This document shows positions 1 to 8,384 of a stretch of 40,377 bases of DNA, piece after piece. Below the pieces are notes generated by a model that saw only the letters and a list, made by a program, of their open reading frames with translations, was not told the origin of the DNA and did no database searches. This DNA is from DAOSWM01 sp035380045 (lineage in GTDB: Bacteria > Bacteroidota > Bacteroidia > Bacteroidales > Tenuifilaceae). The number at the start of each line of letters is the position of its first letter. Within the stretch, counting starts at the first letter, position 1. Position numbers and translations under genes: made by a program. The stretch lies in the NCBI GenBank assembly GCA_035380045.1, contig DAOSWM010000024.1, forward strand, positions 1 through 40,377, in the 5' to 3' direction.

Positions 1-77
1 GATTACCGATTACCGATTACTGATTACCGATTACTGATTACCGATTACTGATTACTGATCACTAATTACTAATTTCC
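1..77. repeat. Tandem heptamer array (GATTACC/GATTACT)
   Basis: Eleven consecutive 7-base units run from the window edge. Eight are GATTACC or GATTACT, followed by diverging units GATCACT, AATTACT and AATTTCC. The array probably continues beyond the left edge. It lies in the intergenic leader of the PhoH-like gene. Similar heptad arrays occur upstream of metH and metY. Confidence 0.85.
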
Positions 78-108
78 CTCTTCCGTCTTCCCTCTTCCGT
101 CTTCTTCC
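78..108. repeat. Direct repeat of CTCTTCCGTCTTCC
   Basis: A 14-base pyrimidine-rich unit (78-91) is followed directly by a second copy (92-104 plus TTCC), abutting the heptamer array. It looks like slippage-type simple sequence. No function can be assigned. Confidence 0.7.
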
Positions 109-163
109 TACAATTAATCTTTTCTTAAAATGCTTTTATTAACTTTTTTCACCTCAATTTTAG

Positions 164-171
164 TAAATTTG
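164..171 (+). promoter_or_regulatory. Putative promoter -7 box of the phoH-purC operon
   Basis: TAAATTTG matches the Bacteroidota TAnnTTTG -7 element and lies 43 bases before the ATG at 215. No clear TTG -33 box is visible at the expected distance, only a T-run around 144-149. Confidence 0.45.
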
Positions 172-214
172 TAACCGTAATGTAGGCTACAGTTTTGATA
201 ACTAACATTTTTAA

Positions 215-1195
215 ATGAACGAAAGACTTATTCTTATTGAAGGGATTGACCCGCTGGAACTTTTTGGAGTGAACAACTCAAAATTCGATATTATTACCAA
301 GCACTACCCAAAGCTGAAAATTGTTGCCCGGGGCAACGAAATTAAGGCCATTGGCGATGATGCGGAGGTTACCGATTTTGAAAGTAAGCTGAACCAAATG
401 ATCGAGTTTTACGGAAGGTTTAGCAAGCTTACCGAGGATAACATTAAGGATTTTTTGAACGAAACCGACGAAACCATCTCAAGCATTGACGATGATACCA
501 ACGAGATACTGGTTTTTGGAAATCATGGCAGAATAATTAAAGCCCGTACAGTTAACCAAAAGAATCTGGTTGACCTTTACGCAACCCACGATTTGCTGTT
601 CGCCATAGGGCCGGCTGGTTCAGGTAAAACCTACACAGCCATTGCCCTCGCAGTGAGGGCTTTGAAGAACAAGGAGGTGAAACGAATTATCCTTACCCGT
701 CCTGCTGTTGAGGCTGGCGAACGGCTTGGATTTCTTCCCGGCGATATGAAGGAGAAGCTCGATCCGTATTTACAGCCACTTTACGATGCGCTGAACGATA
801 TGATTCCTGCACGTAAGCTTCTCGACTACATGGAGGATGGAACCGTGCAAATTGCACCGCTGGCCTACATGCGAGGCCGTACGCTCGATAACGCATTTGT
901 AATTCTCGATGAGGCGCAGAATACAACACTTAGCCAGCTAAAGATGTTTCTTACCCGGATGGGTAAAAATGCGAAGTTCATTGTTACTGGCGATATCACC
1001 CAAATTGACCTTCCCCGAAAGCAGGACTCAGGGTTGGTTACGTCGCTAAATTTGCTTAAGGGAATTCCCGATATCGCAGTAATTTACTTTGATGCGCGAG
1101 ATATTATTAGGCATAAGCTGGTGAAATACATTGTGCATGCCTTTGAGAAATACGCATCCAAAAAAACAGAAGAATCAGAAAATAATAATCAATAA
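215..1195 (+). CDS. PhoH family ATPase (YbeZ-like)
   Basis: 326 residues, the usual length for the PhoH/YbeZ family of cytoplasmic P-loop ATPases linked to RNA metabolism and ribosome maturation (family knowledge). Seen here: Walker A GPAGSGKT at residues 132-139, the family block TRPAVEAGERLGFLPGD at 161-177, and Walker B VILDEAQN at 229-236. Residues 1-100 form a charged N-terminal region of the kind that carries a small KH-like fold in homologues. The tail (315-326) is polar and low complexity. The ATG at 215 follows an A/T-rich leader with a TAnnTTTG box. purC begins 11 bases after the stop, so the two are probably co-transcribed. No ybeY neighbour is present, unlike in many other bacteria. 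Confidence 0.93.
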   Translation: MNERLILIEGIDPLELFGVNNSKFDIITKHYPKLKIVARGNEIKAIGDDAEVTDFESKLNQMIEFYGRFSKLTEDNIKDFLNETDETISSIDDDTNEILVFGNHGRIIKARTVNQKNLVDLYATHDLLFAIGPAGSGKTYTAIALAVRALKNKEVKRIILTRPAVEAGERLGFLPGDMKEKLDPYLQPLYDALNDMIPARKLLDYMEDGTVQIAPLAYMRGRTLDNAFVILDEAQNTTLSQLKMFLTRMGKNAKFIVTGDITQIDLPRKQDSGLVTSLNLLKGIPDIAVIYFDARDIIRHKLVKYIVHAFEKYASKKTEESENNNQ

Positions 1196-1206
1196 ATAAG
1201 CTAACT

Positions 1207-2160
1207 ATGAACACTGCCATTGTGAAAACCAGCTACAATTTTCCAGGTCAAACCAACTTCTACCAGGGAAAAGTGCGTGACGTGTACACGCTTAACAACG
1301 AATTGTTGGTAATGGTTGTAACCGACCGTATTTCGGCCTTCGACGTGGTTCTTCCGAAAGGAATTCCATACAAAGGCCAGGTTCTAAACCAAATTGCCTC
1401 AAAATTTTTGGATGCCTCGGAGGATATTGTTCCAAACTGGAAAATTGCAACGCCCGACCCCATGGTTACCGTTGGCCATAAGTGTGAACCGTTCCCCGTT
1501 GAAATGATTATCAGAGGTTACCTTACCGGCAGCTCGTGGCGTGAATACAAGAAGGGTGCCCGACAAATTTGCGGAGTTCCAATTCCCGATGGAATGCGCG
1601 AGCATCAGGCTTTTCCAAAACCAATTATTACACCAACCACCAAGGCCGAACAGGGTGCGCACGATGAGAATATTTCGCGCGAAGAGATAATAAATAGCGG
1701 ACTCGTTTCCGAGGAGGATTACCTGAAACTCGAGGAGTACACCTACGCTCTATTCGAGCTGGGCTCGAAAATGGCAAATGAACGCGGACTAATTCTGGTT
1801 GATACCAAGTACGAGTTTGGTAAAAAAAATGGTGAAATTTACCTAATTGACGAGGTTCACACACCCGATTCATCGCGCTACTTCTACCTCGATGGGTACC
1901 AGGAACGTTTCAATAAGGGCGAGCAGCAGCGTCAGCTTTCAAAGGAATTTGTTCGCGAATGGCTTATGGCCAATGGTTTTATGGGAGAACCCGGCCAACA
2001 GGTTCCCGAAATGACACCCGAAGTGGTTGATGGCATTAGCAAACGTTACATTGAACTTTTCGAAGGAATTACGGGCGAAAAATTCCATCCGGTTGACTCG
2101 GGTGATGTTATTAAGCGTATTGAAACCAACGTTCTTTTTTCGCTGAAAGATATTTTGTAA
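1207..2160 (+). CDS. purC: Phosphoribosylaminoimidazole-succinocarboxamide synthase
   Basis: SAICAR synthetase of de novo purine synthesis: ATP-dependent ligation of aspartate to CAIR in the cytoplasm. 317 residues, the longer yeast-like form common in Bacteroidota. Visible motifs: GKVRDVY (21-27), DRISAFD (40-46), RGYLTGSSWREY (103-114) and the signature region DEVHTPDSSRY (215-225). The reading frame is intact. It follows the PhoH-like gene by 11 bases and is probably read from the same promoter. The pairing with phoH has no obvious functional meaning. Confidence 0.96.
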   Translation: MNTAIVKTSYNFPGQTNFYQGKVRDVYTLNNELLVMVVTDRISAFDVVLPKGIPYKGQVLNQIASKFLDASEDIVPNWKIATPDPMVTVGHKCEPFPVEMIIRGYLTGSSWREYKKGARQICGVPIPDGMREHQAFPKPIITPTTKAEQGAHDENISREEIINSGLVSEEDYLKLEEYTYALFELGSKMANERGLILVDTKYEFGKKNGEIYLIDEVHTPDSSRYFYLDGYQERFNKGEQQRQLSKEFVREWLMANGFMGEPGQQVPEMTPEVVDGISKRYIELFEGITGEKFHPVDSGDVIKRIETNVLFSLKDIL

Positions 2161-2194
2161 CATTGAACCAGCATTACACAAAACCCTAAAAATC

Positions 2195-2704
2195 ATGAAA
2201 AAAGCAACAACCATTTTTGTTGTTGCATTGCTTACAATTTTTGCTGCATGCAACCAAACAAAAAAGAACGAAGCACCTGAGAAAGATGTGACCAAAAAAG
2301 GATTCGTTCATTTAACAAGTAGCCAGCTGGCGCAGCTGGGTGTTTACATTAAGGACACAGCAGTAATGTATTACAACGAGGTTGAAAATGTTGGTGGGCT
2401 TAACATTGCCATTCGTGGAATGAAGTACTACGGCAATGCTGCTACCACCGAGCAAACCAACCTTAACTTCTATCCTCGCTACATAACAACTCTCGATACA
2501 ATTCAGCGCGCCATGTACCGGCTCGAGGGCGAACACCCAAACGATATGGTCGAAGCCCATAAATGGTCAACTTTCGAGAGCCTTATTCCGGTTGTTGTTC
2601 AACAAAAGCAGGACACTACTGTTTTTGGTGAAACCTTAGTTTTTTGGTTTACCAAAACTCCAGAGCTGGAAAAACTAATGAAACGAATCGAATCTGAAGA
2701 TTGA
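2195..2704 (+). CDS. Putative lipoprotein, function unknown
   Basis: 169 residues starting with a lipoprotein signal: MKK, a hydrophobic stretch (6-17) and lipobox FAAC with the acylated Cys at 19. The mature part is soluble with no recognised catalytic motif. It contains a PRY segment and alternating beta-type stretches, and resembles uncharacterised Bacteroidota lipoproteins. It begins 34 bases after purC. A Crp/Fnr-type regulator starts 4 bases after its stop, so these two are likely one transcript. A role as an envelope protein monitored or controlled with the regulator is only a guess. Confidence 0.7.
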   Translation: MKKATTIFVVALLTIFAACNQTKKNEAPEKDVTKKGFVHLTSSQLAQLGVYIKDTAVMYYNEVENVGGLNIAIRGMKYYGNAATTEQTNLNFYPRYITTLDTIQRAMYRLEGEHPNDMVEAHKWSTFESLIPVVVQQKQDTTVFGETLVFWFTKTPELEKLMKRIESED

Positions 2705-2708
2705 TTTT

Positions 2709-3293
2709 ATGCTTCACGAAAAGTACGTTCATATATATAAATTTATAAATCAGTACGTTGAATTTACGCCTGAAGAGTTTGAGGTTGCCATAAAGCACAT
2801 TGAAATTCGTGAGCTAAAAAAGGGCGATATTCTAATAAACGAGGGTGAGGTTGCAAGCATTATTGTTTTTACAAACAAGGGCTACCTGCGGGTTTTCTAT
2901 AACCACGACGGCGAAGAAATAACCCGCGATATTACACCACTACACTCCTTTGCAACGGCGCTACCCAGTTTTATAAACCAAATTCCATCATACGAGATTA
3001 TTAGCGCAATTACCGATTGCGAACTCTTCGTAATTAAAAAAACCGACCTCGAAAAGCTTTACGATATGTTCCCAAAATGGGAACGATTAGGGAGAAGAAT
3101 TATTGAAGAGATGTTTGTTGAGGCTCAACGCCGGTTATACACATTTATAACCGAAACCGCCGAGGTTAGGTATAAGCAGCTAATTAAACGCCACCCCGAC
3201 ATGCTTCACGATGTTCCGTTAAAGCATATTGCCGATTTTTTAGGAATCAAACTCCAGTCACTGAGCAGATTAAGAAAATCCATGGAGTGGTAA
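2709..3293 (+). CDS. Crp/Fnr family transcriptional regulator
   Basis: 194 residues. Residues about 10-120 fit a cyclic-nucleotide-binding beta barrel (KKGDILINEGE and LRVFYNHDGEEITRDI are typical strand and loop segments). They are followed by a dimerisation helix (about 120-150) and a short C-terminal helix-turn-helix around IADFLGIKLQSLSRLRKSM (about 174-192). Bacteroidota have many such proteins with a shortened HTH. The cyclic nucleotide ligand is not implied: no intact Arg-Ser cAMP-contact motif is apparent. It lies 4 bases after the lipoprotein gene and was chosen with ATG at 2709. Confidence 0.88.
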   Translation: MLHEKYVHIYKFINQYVEFTPEEFEVAIKHIEIRELKKGDILINEGEVASIIVFTNKGYLRVFYNHDGEEITRDITPLHSFATALPSFINQIPSYEIISAITDCELFVIKKTDLEKLYDMFPKWERLGRRIIEEMFVEAQRRLYTFITETAEVRYKQLIKRHPDMLHDVPLKHIADFLGIKLQSLSRLRKSMEW

Positions 3294-3364
3294 AACAAAA
3301 ACGCCTTAACATAAACTTAACACAAACCTCACCCATCATTAATATTCAGGTAAAGTAGTGGCCA

Positions 3365-3372
3365 TACTTTTG
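3365..3372 (+). promoter_or_regulatory. Putative -7 promoter box
   Basis: TACTTTTG is a perfect TAnnTTTG match 23 bases upstream of the ATG at 3396. The -33 region has no clear TTG. It suggests that the small secreted protein has its own promoter. Confidence 0.5.
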
Positions 3373-3395
3373 TTGCAAATAAAAAAACGAAAGCA

Positions 3396-3764
3396 ATGAA
3401 AACACTTAGCACAATAATTCTGGGAACATTACTTCTTACCTCAAGTTTTGTTAGCGCAAACATTAAGTCCGAAGAAAGCAAAGCCGACTCAAAAACAGAT
3501 GCAAATGCTGCAACAGTAATATGTAGCGTTTCTGGAAAAGTTGTTGATATCAATACCGGAGAAGCCCTAGTTGGAGTTTCTCTAAAAATTGACGGTACCG
3601 ATATGGTTGCCTACACCGACTTTGACGGGAACTTCGAGTTTTCGAACGTAACTTCAGGTTCAATAAGCATTAGCGCCAGCTACATCAGCTACCAAAAATC
3701 GACAATTAGCATCAACCCAACTGAGTCGGGTACACTAAATCTTACTCTGAAGGCAATAGAATAG
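3396..3764 (+). CDS. Small secreted carboxypeptidase-regulatory-like domain protein
   Basis: 122 residues. An N-terminal signal peptide (1-21, MKTLSTIILGTLLLTSSFVSA) is followed by a polar linker. One CarboxypepD_reg-like beta-sandwich follows (about 45-120): SGKVVDINTGEALVGVSLKI, TDFDGNFEF and ISASYISYQKS are the usual strand motifs. In larger proteins this domain sits at the N-terminus of SusC/TonB-dependent receptors. Here it stands alone with nothing after it, so it may be a free envelope domain or a relic. It has its own promoter box and an intrinsic terminator directly downstream. Confidence 0.85.
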   Translation: MKTLSTIILGTLLLTSSFVSANIKSEESKADSKTDANAATVICSVSGKVVDINTGEALVGVSLKIDGTDMVAYTDFDGNFEFSNVTSGSISISASYISYQKSTISINPTESGTLNLTLKAIE

Positions 3765-3790
3765 TTAGAATATTTTCAAATGAGAAAACG

Positions 3791-3821
3791 GGCTGCTCAA
3801 AATTTCAGGGCAGCCTTTTTT
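3791..3821 (+). terminator. Intrinsic terminator
   Basis: Stem GGCTGC (3791-3796) pairs with GCAGCC (3810-3815) and is followed by a T-run from 3816. It lies between the convergent secreted-protein gene and truA. The T-tract is on the plus strand, so termination is stronger for the plus-strand gene. Confidence 0.8.
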
Positions 3822-3822
3822 A

Positions 3823-4578
3823 TTATTCTTGGAAAAGATCAACAGGATACTCAATATTTGTAAGAATCAACCCTTCGGGAGGAGCAGAGGGACCCGCTGC
3901 TGAACGGTTTTTTAAATCTATTATTTGAGCGAACTCATCGGGTGAAATTCTGTTTCGTCCAACCTCAACCAGGGTGCCAACAATTGCTCTTACCATGTTT
4001 CGCAAAAACCTGTCGGCCCGTATTGTAAAAATCAGCTGATTCTCTTTCTGGTCCCAGGTAGCAAGAAATATTTTGCAGTTGTTGGTTTTTGTTTCGGTTC
4101 CGGTTTTACAAAAACTCGAAAAGTCGGTGTTGAGAAGCAGCATATCGGTTGCCAGCTTAATTTTTTCCATATCGAGCTTTGTTTTTAGCAGCCAGGAAGT
4201 TTCAATGTGAAAAGGGTCCTTACTTCGGGCAATCCGATACTGATAGGTTCTGGAAATGGCACTGAAACGCGCATGCGCATCGGGTTTAACAGCAACAATC
4301 TCTTTAACAGATATATCTTTGGGTAGCACCTCATTAAGGCTAAAAAGAAGGTTTTGGTCCCAATTCAGGTTCTTCTTGGACGAATCGAAGTGAGCCACAA
4401 AGAATGATGCATGAACTCCGGAATCGGTTCTTCCGGCACCAGTAGTAATTATATCCTCCTTCAGGAGTGTGGCTAGCGCTTTCTCAAGCTCCGCTTGAAC
4501 CGTTACGCTATTGGGTTGTATTTGCCATCCGCTGTAGTTGGTACCCAGGTATGCTATTTCAATAAAGTATCGTTGCAA
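3823..4578 (-). CDS. truA: tRNA pseudouridine synthase A
   Basis: 251 residues. Converts uridines 38-40 of the tRNA anticodon arm to pseudouridine. The catalytic block GAGRTDSGVHA is at 48-58 with the nucleophilic Asp at 52. The N-terminus MQRYFIEIAYLGTNYSGWQ and the late motif RADRFLRNMVRAIVGTLVEVG match the family. The start at 4578 is a TTG codon (the plus strand reads CAA). It is preferred because it gives the conserved N-terminus and no ATG is available nearby. A TATATTTG promoter box lies 20 bases upstream. The histidine kinase gene lies upstream on the same strand. Confidence 0.95.
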   Translation of the reverse strand: MQRYFIEIAYLGTNYSGWQIQPNSVTVQAELEKALATLLKEDIITTGAGRTDSGVHASFFVAHFDSSKKNLNWDQNLLFSLNEVLPKDISVKEIVAVKPDAHARFSAISRTYQYRIARSKDPFHIETSWLLKTKLDMEKIKLATDMLLLNTDFSSFCKTGTETKTNNCKIFLATWDQKENQLIFTIRADRFLRNMVRAIVGTLVEVGRNRISPDEFAQIIDLKNRSAAGPSAPPEGLILTNIEYPVDLFQE

Positions 4579-4597
4579 GGTTTTCAGTTTTTATTAT

Positions 4598-4605
4598 CAA
4601 ATATA
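4598..4605 (-). promoter_or_regulatory. Putative -7 promoter box of truA
   Basis: Read on the minus strand this is TATATTTG, a perfect TAnnTTTG. Transcription would start near 4591, leaving about a dozen bases before the TTG start of truA. No clear -33 TTG is seen. Confidence 0.45.
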
Positions 4606-4666
4606 GCAAGAAGTTTAATGAATAGTTCGTAAATATTGAAAAATAATAGCATTAATGAGTAAAAAT

Positions 4667-7600
4667 TTAGCCAATGAACTTATCGAGGATTCCGAATAAT
4701 TCATCTCGGTTTATAGGCTTGGTAATGTACTCGTCGCATCCGGCAGCCTCGGCTTTCTGCCTATCCTCGGTGAAAGCGTAAGCTGTTTGGGCAACTATAG
4801 GAATTTGCGAGTTAATATGCCGAATTTCCATGGTTGCAGCGTAACCATTCATAACAGGCATTTTAATATCCATTAGAATTGCGTCGATATTTTTTATGGT
4901 TTTCACAAGTTCTACCGCCTGCGAGCCGTCCTTTGCCCAAATTATGTTTACTCCGGTTGGTTCAAGTAGTTCCTCAAGCAGAATGTAGTTCACCTCTTCG
5001 TCCTCGGCAACAAGCAGAATCTTATTCTTCCAGTCGGGAAGGAACTCCTCAACAGCCTCCTCCTCATCGAGTTCGATGAGCGTTTCGTTGGTTAGTATTT
5101 TCTTGGGAACCTTATAAGGTAATGAGAAATAGAACTGTGCTCCTTCACCCAGCGACGATTCAACCCAAATTTTTCCTCCCATCAAATCTACTATTCCCTT
5201 GCTAATGGCTAAACCAAGCCCCGTTCCTCCCTGGGTTCGGGTAGGACTAACCTCCACCTGCCTAAACCTGTCGAATATTACCTTTTGCTGGTTGGACTCA
5301 ATTCCTACGCCAGTATCCTTAACAAAAAATACAATACTCTCACCATCAAAATCATACCCAAAATCAATGTGTCCCTTTTCGGTAAACTTTAATGCATTGC
5401 TAATTAAATTTGTAAAAATTTGCTCAAGCCTGCCTTCGTCGGTAATAAGTTCAAGACGATTCGTGTTTTTAGGAATACTCAATCGGAGTTCAATGGCTTC
5501 GCGCTTTTGGAACAACCTTTCATTATTCCAGAATCGATGCATATTCTTTAGTAGCTGATTAAGCTTGCACGGAGCATATACTAACGTTAGCTGCTTTGCT
5601 TCAACCTTCGAGGCATCAATAATATCATTAATTAGCTTAACCAGCATGTTGCCTTTTGAATTAATTATATCAACATACTGTTTGCGTTTCTCCTTCGAAA
5701 GGTTTGATAGATTAAGCAACTGGGAGAACCCCAGAATCGCATTCATCGGGGTTCGAATTTCGTGGCTCATGTTTGCGAGAAATGCGCTTTTAAGCCTATC
5801 GGCTTCCTCGGCCTTCTCCTTTGCCTGAACCAGCTGAAACTCAAGATTTCTTCTATCTATTGCAACTGCAGCCTGATTTACCAATCCTTCAACAATCGAC
5901 ATGTCGAACTCAGGCATTTCGTTGCGCGTTATAATTGTTACGGCACCAAGCAAGGACTCGTCCTTCAGTAAGCCAATTGTAAATAATTTCTTAATTGACA
6001 AGTATTTTTCCACCGACCTTGCAGCAACGGAAGATACCATTCCTTCGGTGAATTCGTAGAGTCCTAAATCGATCCTAACAGGTTTTGTTCTGGAGAAAAT
6101 TGTTCGCATTCCGTCGGTAAGAGCAAATCTACGCCCCACAGGATTCCAGCCCATAAACGATATTACCTGCTCCCACTCCTTGGCTTTCAGTCCGTAAACA
6201 CCTTCAATGGTAAGGAAGTTATCGTCGGGGTTAAGCGATTGAATAATGAAAACATGGCCTGGTATGTGCTTCTCAAATTGGGTTCCAAGGTAATGGTACA
6301 GGCTATCATCAAGCGGCATTCCCACAAAATCGATGGCCGTTTCGGCCAAAGCCTCCAGCTTTCGCCGGTATGCAGCCTGCATTCGTTCGTTGTGCTTCTG
6401 GAAAGTGATATCGTAACCAATTGCTACCGCATTCCAGCCTTCAACCCTCACAAACTCGCTGAAAGCCGACCAAACAATATCACGCTTTTCTCCTTTTTTC
6501 GTTGTTATTTGATGCTCCCAGGTTGAAAGAGCCATTCCCATATCCTTTAGCTGCGAACGAATTTTCCTTCTCAATTCAGCATCGGGATAAAGTAGCTTAA
6601 AAGCTTCCTTATTGCTAACAATATCCTTCGACTTGTAGCCTGTAACCTCCTCGCAGGTACGATTCCAAAAAACTAAATTTCCGCTCTTGTCAGTTGCAAA
6701 CACTAGCGCTGGCATATTGGTTACCAAAGCCATTAAGTTTTCTCGCCCCTCCTTCAAAAACCGTTCGTAGTTCTTTTGCCACGAAATATCCTGAACAACT
6801 CCCTGCCAGAAAAGTAGGTTGCCTTCGGCAGAAATATTGGGCTCGGCAATTAGAAGCAGATATTTCTCCTCATCGGTTGAACGCTTATACCTGAAGGGGA
6901 ACTTCAACTTTTCTTCATTCTGAGGAACCTCGGGGTTCGTTAGGAAACTCTCCAGCGCCTCCCTTTTTTCCTGGTCAACATATTTTATAATTGACTTTAG
7001 TGTAGGTTTTACGCTCCCCTTTTTTAACCCAAAAATTCGGTAAGTTTCATCGGACCAGTAGCATTTGTTGGAATCGTTATGCTCCTCCCAACTACCAATT
7101 TTTGCAATTTCCTGAGCCCGGTTGAGCCGTTGCTCACCCTTTATTAAACCCTCACGCAAATTTATATTCTGCTCGTTTAGTACGCAGCTTGTAACATCCT
7201 CAAAAAGAATATGAACAGCGTAAGGGTTTCCGGCAGAATCGCAAAGAGGAGAAAAACAGAAACGGAACCCTTTCTCCTCTCCTTTTACCATGCGCATTGT
7301 TGTAAACTCGAAACAATCACCTTTTTGGGAACTTTTTACACCAAGCTGAAAGTCTTCAACTCCCACTTTTTGGAAGGAACTGAAAATACTTTGGCCAAGT
7401 GCAAAAGAAACTTCAAAAAACTCTTCTGCGTGCTTCTGGGCGATATTGTTGAATGCCAAAACATTCCCTTTAAAGTCAACAACTATTCTTCCTTCTGAAA
7501 ATTTTGTAAGTTCACAGCTGCATCCCTCAGGAACTGATAAATCGTTCCGATTTAAGAAACAACCTCCTGCGTTGTGCGAAAAGATTGCTAAAAAATGCTT

Positions 7601-7906
7601 GTCGGAAATACTTGAAACATCCACCCTGCAAAGCTGCTGAAGCTCCTCAACAAAAGCAAATATGGGTTCGCTCGTAATTTTTTTTGTATTTAAAAAGTCA
7701 TTAAAGGCTATTACAATTGAATTTGGTAAAGGCATTGGGTTTTTAAGCCATAGTTTGAATAGCGAAGCAAACATCTCGTTTTTATGAACAACTTCTGCCA
7801 GTTCAGCTTCATCGGATATTCGAATAATTGCTGCAGGTAAATGAATAATATCAATAATGCTAGATAAATCAGATATACTAACCAATTTATTTCTACTATT
7901 TTGCAT
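4667..7906 (-). CDS. Hybrid sensor histidine kinase/response regulator (PAS-PAS-PAS-GAF-HisKA-HATPase-REC)
   Basis: 1079 residues with no membrane segment, so probably a cytoplasmic sensor. Approximate order: N-terminal unassigned region (1-130), PAS-like domains (about 135-240, 255-385 and 390-505), GAF-like domain (about 520-690), coiled linker, HisKA with SHEIRTPMNAILGF (phospho-acceptor His 715), HATPase_c with the N-box and glycine boxes (DTGVGIE; GGTGLGLAIS), and a receiver domain with phospho-acceptor Asp 1013 in MDIKMPVMNGY. No DNA-binding output domain is attached and no dedicated response regulator lies next to it. The phosphorelay partner is therefore elsewhere. The ligand of the PAS/GAF domains cannot be read from the sequence. 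The N-terminal 130 residues carry several Cys (for example SCEL) of unknown use. Confidence 0.95.
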   Translation of the reverse strand: MQNSRNKLVSISDLSSIIDIIHLPAAIIRISDEAELAEVVHKNEMFASLFKLWLKNPMPLPNSIVIAFNDFLNTKKITSEPIFAFVEELQQLCRVDVSSISDKHFLAIFSHNAGGCFLNRNDLSVPEGCSCELTKFSEGRIVVDFKGNVLAFNNIAQKHAEEFFEVSFALGQSIFSSFQKVGVEDFQLGVKSSQKGDCFEFTTMRMVKGEEKGFRFCFSPLCDSAGNPYAVHILFEDVTSCVLNEQNINLREGLIKGEQRLNRAQEIAKIGSWEEHNDSNKCYWSDETYRIFGLKKGSVKPTLKSIIKYVDQEKREALESFLTNPEVPQNEEKLKFPFRYKRSTDEEKYLLLIAEPNISAEGNLLFWQGVVQDISWQKNYERFLKEGRENLMALVTNMPALVFATDKSGNLVFWNRTCEEVTGYKSKDIVSNKEAFKLLYPDAELRRKIRSQLKDMGMALSTWEHQITTKKGEKRDIVWSAFSEFVRVEGWNAVAIGYDITFQKHNERMQAAYRRKLEALAETAIDFVGMPLDDSLYHYLGTQFEKHIPGHVFIIQSLNPDDNFLTIEGVYGLKAKEWEQVISFMGWNPVGRRFALTDGMRTIFSRTKPVRIDLGLYEFTEGMVSSVAARSVEKYLSIKKLFTIGLLKDESLLGAVTIITRNEMPEFDMSIVEGLVNQAAVAIDRRNLEFQLVQAKEKAEEADRLKSAFLANMSHEIRTPMNAILGFSQLLNLSNLSKEKRKQYVDIINSKGNMLVKLINDIIDASKVEAKQLTLVYAPCKLNQLLKNMHRFWNNERLFQKREAIELRLSIPKNTNRLELITDEGRLEQIFTNLISNALKFTEKGHIDFGYDFDGESIVFFVKDTGVGIESNQQKVIFDRFRQVEVSPTRTQGGTGLGLAISKGIVDLMGGKIWVESSLGEGAQFYFSLPYKVPKKILTNETLIELDEEEAVEEFLPDWKNKILLVAEDEEVNYILLEELLEPTGVNIIWAKDGSQAVELVKTIKNIDAILMDIKMPVMNGYAATMEIRHINSQIPIVAQTAYAFTEDRQKAEAAGCDEYITKPINRDELFGILDKFIG

Positions 7907-8128
7907 AAAATACTATTTGTTTTTCCTCAAATTTTTTAGATGTACAATTTACGGAAATTTGATGAAATAAATTTTTTTGAACGGCTGATTTATTCTATCA
8001 AGCTACAGAACTGGCGAAAATGTTAAAAACTTTCGCAAAATTGTTAAGTTCTTTACGAAGTGGATAAATGCTGTTATGGCAATAAATACTTTTCTTTGCC
8101 AATTATAAACAATTCTATAAAACAGAAA

Positions 8129-8329
8129 ATGTATCGACGACCGGGGTTTAACAACGACAGGCTAAAGCGGGTTCATCGTAAATCGCTGCTACTCAATACC
8201 CTGGAACTTGAAGCTTTGGATGTTTACTGCAAAAAGTACCGAATAAAAAACCGCTCAAAGTTCATTAGAGAGACTGTTATCTCAAAAATTCTCCAGCAGT
8301 TTGAAAACGACCACCCGAAGTTGTTTTAG
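8129..8329 (+). CDS. Small ribbon-helix-helix-like protein
   Basis: 66 residues from the ATG at 8129. A longer frame opening at a GTG (8060) adds 23 residues of low-quality sequence and is less likely. The protein is very basic at the N-terminus (YRRPGFNNDRLKRVHRKS). The next part fits a beta strand plus two helices: LLLNTLELEALDVYCKKYRI, then KNRSKFIRETVISKILQQF. The pattern of a strand, a helix, N-R-S-K-F-I-R and a second helix is typical of MetJ/Arc-like DNA-binding proteins. It is divergent from the hybrid kinase (about 220 bases apart) and convergent with yccF. A role as a small DNA-binding regulator is inference. Confidence 0.6.
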   Translation: MYRRPGFNNDRLKRVHRKSLLLNTLELEALDVYCKKYRIKNRSKFIRETVISKILQQFENDHPKLF

Positions 8330-8384
8330 GCTGATTTTCTGATTTAGTTTGAAGATGGAACGCAGATAATACTGAAATCACAAG

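Noticed and set aside
1..77. CRISPR array
   Set aside because: The units are 7 bases with no spacers, so it is a simple tandem repeat.
8014..8036. GCGAAA/TTTCGC hairpin before the RHH-like gene
   Set aside because: Only six base pairs in AT-rich DNA with no T-run or promoter relation; too weak to report as a site.
8060..8128. Upstream GTG start for the RHH-like gene
   Set aside because: The added residues are Cys/Tyr/Asn-rich without pattern, and the ATG at 8129 opens directly on the basic arm.
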